DNA from: Nitrospirota bacterium | GTDB taxonomy: Bacteria; Nitrospirota; Thermodesulfovibrionia; Thermodesulfovibrionales; UBA6898 | Direction of reading: 5' to 3' | DNA length: 64,000 bases | Assembly: GCA_021783515.1 (NCBI GenBank) | Contig: JAJXTV010000017.1 | Span: forward strand, 1-64,000 | Part shown: in pieces, positions 62,439 to 64,000 of the stretch | Layout: the number at the start of each line of letters is the position of its first letter | Numbering within the stretch: position 1 is the stretch's first letter | Translations under genes and position numbers: made by a program | The notes under the pieces: model-generated | What the model was told of the DNA's origin: nothing | Database searches by the model: none | What the model saw: only the letters and a program-made list of their open reading frames with translations

Positions 62439-63775
62439 CTGCTCACCGCCAGGCCGGCCTGAGCCGGCGTGCAGATCCCCTCAAGATTGAACTGATAGGT
62501 GTCCCACTGCCTGCATCGGTTGCACCGGCCCGACCACTCCTCGGAGCTGATCCCACAGTGCGTACAGCAGTAAGGCAGCCTGAAGGACTTCTTGACGTCG
62601 ATCACCTTGCGGTATTCGGCGGCGGCCTTGTCCGGCTGATGCCTCCTCATGTAGATATTCCCGAGCAGCTGGTGGATCTCCGGGTAGGAGACCCCGATCG
62701 CGTCCATCCCCGCAAGGGTATCAAAGGCGTCGTCAATCATCTCGAGCCGGTAGTAAAGCTTGCCGAGGAAGAAACCGGTCACCGGGTCGTTCGGGTTTCT
62801 CGATATGCCCGCCTTGTAGATCGAGATGAGTCTTCCCGGCTCGCCCAGACTGATAAGCAGGTCCTCCAGCCTCGCCAGGACGATCTTCGAGGAGCCGCTC
62901 TCATAGGCCTTCTCCAGAAGGTTGATCGCCTCTTCGCTGTCGCCTTCCCTCAGCATCACCTCGGCAAGCCCAAGCGTGGCCGGGACGAAATCCTTTTCGA
63001 GCCGCAGGACGGTCTTGAAGGCCTTTTTCGCCTTCTCGAGCTGGCTGCTTTCGAGGCTGTGCCTGCCGTACTCGTACTTGTAGCCGATCAGGATCTCCTG
63101 TTCGCGCTTCTTGTCCTTTTCACCGTGCTGGTATTTCAGCACCGATTTCTGCAGATAGACGAGATCGTCCCAGCGTCCCTGTTTTTCCAGAAGATCGCGC
63201 TTCCGGTAGAGGGCGGTGAGGTTGGCGCCATCGATATCGAGAATCTCTTCGATATACTTGAGCGCATCCGACCATCTTCCGGACTTTTCTAAAAGTCTTT
63301 CAAGCGCGAAGAGCGTCGAGAGGTTCTGCGGGTTCACCATCCTTGCCTTCTGATAGTAGGTGTTGGCCTTTTGGAAGTCCTCTTCCCCGGCATAGAGGTC
63401 GCCGAGCCTGAGAAGCGCGTCGACATGGTCGTGCTCTTCGGCCAGGATCGCCTCCAGCGCCTCTTTCGCTGCGTCGTCCTTGTGAGCAAGTATGGCGTTG
63501 ACCGCCCTGGAATAGAGCCCCTGGACTTTTGCGTCCTGCTTCTGTTTTTTCTGGTACTGCCAGTTATCGATATATTTCTTGGTGTCCCTGATCGCAAAAA
63601 AGACGAGCGAAATAAGCACCCCGGCCGCGATCGAAAAGAGCATGAAGGCAAACTTAGGGACCTGATACACCTCGCCGAAGGGCACGGCGAAGGTGATCGC
63701 CTCGTGGTTGTATACCGCAAAAAGCGAGAGCGCGGCAAAGAACAGGACCAGTATGAATATCGACAGCTTGCCCAT
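62435..63775 (-). CDS. lapB: LapB (YciM)-type LPS-assembly regulator with TPRs and rubredoxin-like domain
   Basis: 446 residues. Two N-terminal membrane helices (about 1-23 and 40-62), a TPR region (about 90-390) and a C-terminal rubredoxin-like metal knuckle (CTHCGISSEEWSGRCNRCRQ). In enterobacteria LapB controls LpxC degradation by FtsH and so balances LPS synthesis. It overlaps rlmH (TGATG) and nif3 (ATGA). Confidence 0.92.
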   Translation of the reverse strand: MGKLSIFILVLFFAALSLFAVYNHEAITFAVPFGEVYQVPKFAFMLFSIAAGVLISLVFFAIRDTKKYIDNWQYQKKQKQDAKVQGLYSRAVNAILAHKDDAAKEALEAILAEEHDHVDALLRLGDLYAGEEDFQKANTYYQKARMVNPQNLSTLFALERLLEKSGRWSDALKYIEEILDIDGANLTALYRKRDLLEKQGRWDDLVYLQKSVLKYQHGEKDKKREQEILIGYKYEYGRHSLESSQLEKAKKAFKTVLRLEKDFVPATLGLAEVMLREGDSEEAINLLEKAYESGSSKIVLARLEDLLISLGEPGRLISIYKAGISRNPNDPVTGFFLGKLYYRLEMIDDAFDTLAGMDAIGVSYPEIHQLLGNIYMRRHQPDKAAAEYRKVIDVKKSFRLPYCCTHCGISSEEWSGRCNRCRQWDTYQFNLEGICTPAQAGLAVSR

Positions 63776-64000
63776 CAGTGGTGGTATCCCCTCTTGTGCG
63801 TGATCGTGACCGCCCGGTAGAGCTGCTCGACGAGGAGCAGCCTCGACATCTCATGGGTGAGCGTCATCCTTGACAGGGCCAAAGAAGACTGGGCTGCGGC
63901 CTTCACCCCGTCGGAAACGCCGTATGCGCCCCCCACGACAAACTGCACGGCAGGCTGGCGGGCCGCAAGAAAATCCGCGAATGCGACGGACGTGTATTCC
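63775..64000 (-). CDS. rlmH: 23S rRNA pseudouridine1915 N3-methyltransferase, C-terminal part (runs off the right edge)
   Basis: The last 74 residues are visible: VVGGAYGVSDGVKAAA (SPOUT knot), SLALSRMTLTHEMSRLLLVE and QLYRAVTITHKRGYHH to the stop. These match the RlmH C-terminus, ending in the usual YH..H. Its TGA overlaps the lapB ATG. Confidence 0.93.
   Translation of the reverse strand, partial: EYTSVAFADFLAARQPAVQFVVGGAYGVSDGVKAAAQSSLALSRMTLTHEMSRLLLVEQLYRAVTITHKRGYHH

Overview
The window is a chromosomal stretch of a GC-rich Gram-negative bacterium. The Gram-negative cell plan is shown by LptD, LapB, several lipoproteins and a PilQ secretin. The mix of genes suggests a member of Nitrospirota (Thermodesulfovibrionia-like) or a deltaproteobacterial relative: pilMNOPQ, infB-rbfA-nrnA-truB, tig-clpP-clpX, trpBA next to accD-folC-lptD, many PAS/GAF/HD-GYP signalling proteins, a bacteriohemerythrin and a split-Soret-type cytochrome. 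The lineage is inferred from gene content, not from a marker phylogeny. I saw no rRNA, tRNA or CRISPR array.

Layout. 1-7.8 kb: a partial PAS sensor, a DUF362 ferredoxin-like protein, a small Cys protein, a histone-H1-like Lys-rich protein behind a strong promoter, and a co-directional hemerythrin / FIST / multi-PAS-HD-GYP signalling operon. 8.2-9.7 kb: arsC-acr3 arsenic operon beside a perfect 19-bp inverted repeat. 9.9-13.2 kb: small exported proteins, a Tat-exported split-Soret cytochrome and a CBS-HPP membrane operon. 13.3-21 kb: yjbQ-pdxA-rsmA, a PAS plus triple-GAF protein, and HD / ribF / APS-kinase-like genes on the plus strand. 21-30 kb: lipoprotein, lptD, folC, accD, an MBL hydrolase, a GAF-HD-GYP protein, trpA and trpB. 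30-34.7 kb: phosphate transport (pit plus DUF47) and aroC-aroK-aroB. 34.8-47.3 kb: one long minus-strand cell-surface region, pilMNOPQ followed by two lipoproteins and two subtilases with a CPBP glutamic protease between them. 47.4-56.1 kb: translation and proteostasis genes. 56.2-64 kb: an RNA methyltransferase, a stand-alone ThrRS editing domain, a two-gene restriction-modification locus, an inositol monophosphatase and rlmH-lapB-nif3.

Two linked features stand out. First, both subtilases end in a Gly6-Cys-Ser / hydrophobic / Arg-rich tail, and a Rce1/CPBP-type glutamic protease lies between them. This is the arrangement expected of a myxosortase-like C-terminal sorting system (MrtX/MrtJ/MrtS class). 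Second, one of these subtilases (37367-39994) carries a complete metallo-beta-lactamase-fold domain of about 250 residues, inserted in frame between its catalytic Asp and His. I know of no described family with this nested architecture.

Other notable points: trpB appears to start at an AUC codon, because its conserved N-terminus lies upstream of the first AUG. Several genes (pilM, the MTase, the inositol monophosphatase, a small secreted protein) have a -10 box only 5-10 bases before the start codon and little or no leader, which suggests leaderless or near-leaderless mRNAs.
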